The notes beneath the pieces were generated by a model, which saw nothing but the letters and a program-made list of their open reading frames with translations, was not told the origin of the DNA and did no database searches. Shown piece by piece: positions 4,707-5,641 of a DNA stretch of 5,641 nucleotides. Location of the stretch: the NCBI GenBank assembly GCA_934162615.1, contig CAKPJK010000053.1:1-5641 (forward strand). The letters run 5' to 3'. How positions within the stretch are numbered: position 1 is the stretch's first letter; each line of letters starts with the position of its first letter. This DNA is from an uncultured Clostridia bacterium (GTDB lineage Bacteria; Bacillota; Clostridia; TANB77; CAG-508). Made by a program: the position numbers and the translations under genes.

Positions 4707-5641
4707 TTAACTATAAAAAAATTCTTTTATTCTTTCTAATATATTTTTAAATATATTTTCGTTTGTTTTTGTATCTATACTGCTTGATACTGTTTTTGTA
4801 AATGGTCTAGAAGCTATGTATCTAACTAATGCATATGCTGTTCGGTATGCTGGTCTTGTAGTTCCTATTAGTCTTCCTGTAGAGATTTTTACAGGTATAT
4901 TTAAATTTATTTTTCCTGCAACATCACTTTTACTAATGTTTACTATCCCTTGTCCTGTTAATACCACATTATTTATTCTTGATTTTATCCCTTGATTTGT
5001 TAAATCTCTATTTATTATCAAGAACATATCTTCTATTCTCGCTTCTATTATTTCTCTTAATTCTGAACTTTTTATTATTTTATTTTTATTATTGTCTTTA
5101 CATGTATTTAAAATAATATCATTATCATTATCAATAAATGATTTTAAGGCTAGTCCATATTGTCTTTTTAATTTATCTGCTTCTTCCTCAGTAATATTTA
5201 GTACTACTGCAATATCATTAGTTATATTATCTCCCCCAACAGGTATAGAATTTGTATATATAAATGAATTTCCTTCAAAAACTCCTATATCTGTGTTTCC
5301 TGCTCCTATATCTAACAACATTATATTATCATGCATTTCATTTTTATCTAATATCAAATTTCTTTCTGCTAATGTTATTGGTACTATTCCATCTATTTCT
5401 AATCCTGCTTTTTTAAATATTGATGTTAATTGTCTTACAAAATCCTTTTCAGCTAATATTACTTGTGCATCTATTGTAAAACTTGCACTTAAACTTCCTA
5501 CAGGATCTGACACAACAGTTCCATTTTCTAATGTTATTTTATCTGGTACTATATCTATTAAGGTTTTTCCTTCTGGTATTTCTATATCTTTTACTTGAAT
5601 TATTGCATTTTGCACATCTCTTACTGATATTCCTGAATATT
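4707..5641 (-). CDS. ftsA: Cell division protein FtsA (5' end outside the window)
   Basis: This is an actin-fold ATPase that tethers FtsZ filaments to the membrane and recruits later division proteins. The visible 310 codons start mid-protein with YSGISVRDVQNAI and run to the C-terminus; the frame is open to the window edge, so the GTG at 5615 is not the start. DVQNAIIQVKDIEIPEGKTLIDIVP and the following segment to about LAERN correspond to the FtsA-specific 1C domain. The phosphate-binding motif LLDIGAGNTDIGVF follows, then IPVGGDNITNDIA, and VVLTGQGIVNI as the adenosine-site glycine motif. The last residues, NIFKNILERIKEFFYS, form an amphipathic helix typical of the FtsA membrane-targeting sequence. 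ftsZ follows, as is standard. No in-frame CGG codon is present in this part. Confidence 0.92.
   Translation of the reverse strand, partial: YSGISVRDVQNAIIQVKDIEIPEGKTLIDIVPDKITLENGTVVSDPVGSLSASFTIDAQVILAEKDFVRQLTSIFKKAGLEIDGIVPITLAERNLILDKNEMHDNIMLLDIGAGNTDIGVFEGNSFIYTNSIPVGGDNITNDIAVVLNITEEEADKLKRQYGLALKSFIDNDNDIILNTCKDNNKNKIIKSSELREIIEARIEDMFLIINRDLTNQGIKSRINNVVLTGQGIVNISKSDVAGKINLNIPVKISTGRLIGTTRPAYRTAYALVRYIASRPFTKTVSSSIDTKTNENIFKNILERIKEFFYS

Overview
The window is very AT-rich, and every gene I can support lies on the minus strand. Gene content and order match the cell-division and sporulation cluster of endospore-forming Firmicutes: ftsA (5' end outside the window), ftsZ, spoIIGA, sigE, sigG, then a ylmC/ymxH-type PRC-barrel gene. 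SD sequences are strong (AGGAGG or GGAGG type), Arg is mostly AGA, and the GC content suggests an uncultured or little-studied clostridial lineage. I cannot name a genus.

Layout from right to left, in the direction of transcription. ftsA (5641-4707) and ftsZ (4610-3495) encode the Z-ring membrane anchor and the tubulin-like GTPase. A possible 44-residue hydrophobic peptide starts one base after the ftsZ stop and runs through a clear intrinsic terminator. spoIIGA (3302-2418), the membrane aspartic protease that activates pro-SigE, follows behind its own promoter-like region. Next come sigE (2403-1656), sigG (1579-804, TTG start) and ylmC (707-474). The last 473 bases hold no gene. They carry three tandem SigA-type promoters pointing left and a leader with hairpins and a boxA-like stretch, which looks like the start of an rRNA operon just outside the window.

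The main discovery is in the two sporulation sigma factor genes. Neither can be read in one frame. SigG needs two +1 shifts and SigE needs one. All three occur at the same sequence: an in-frame CGG codon followed by A, where skipping the C and reading GGA (Gly) restores the conserved family sequence. These are the only three in-frame CGG codons I find in the coding sequence of the window, and CGGA in other frames causes no shift. This points to a CGG-dependent +1 recoding mechanism: a hungry or unassigned CGG codon, or a four-base CGGA-decoding tRNA. It sits in developmental regulators whose unshifted products would lack DNA-recognition regions. Sequence error or pseudogene decay is the competing explanation, but it does not readily account for three identical contexts in otherwise intact genes.
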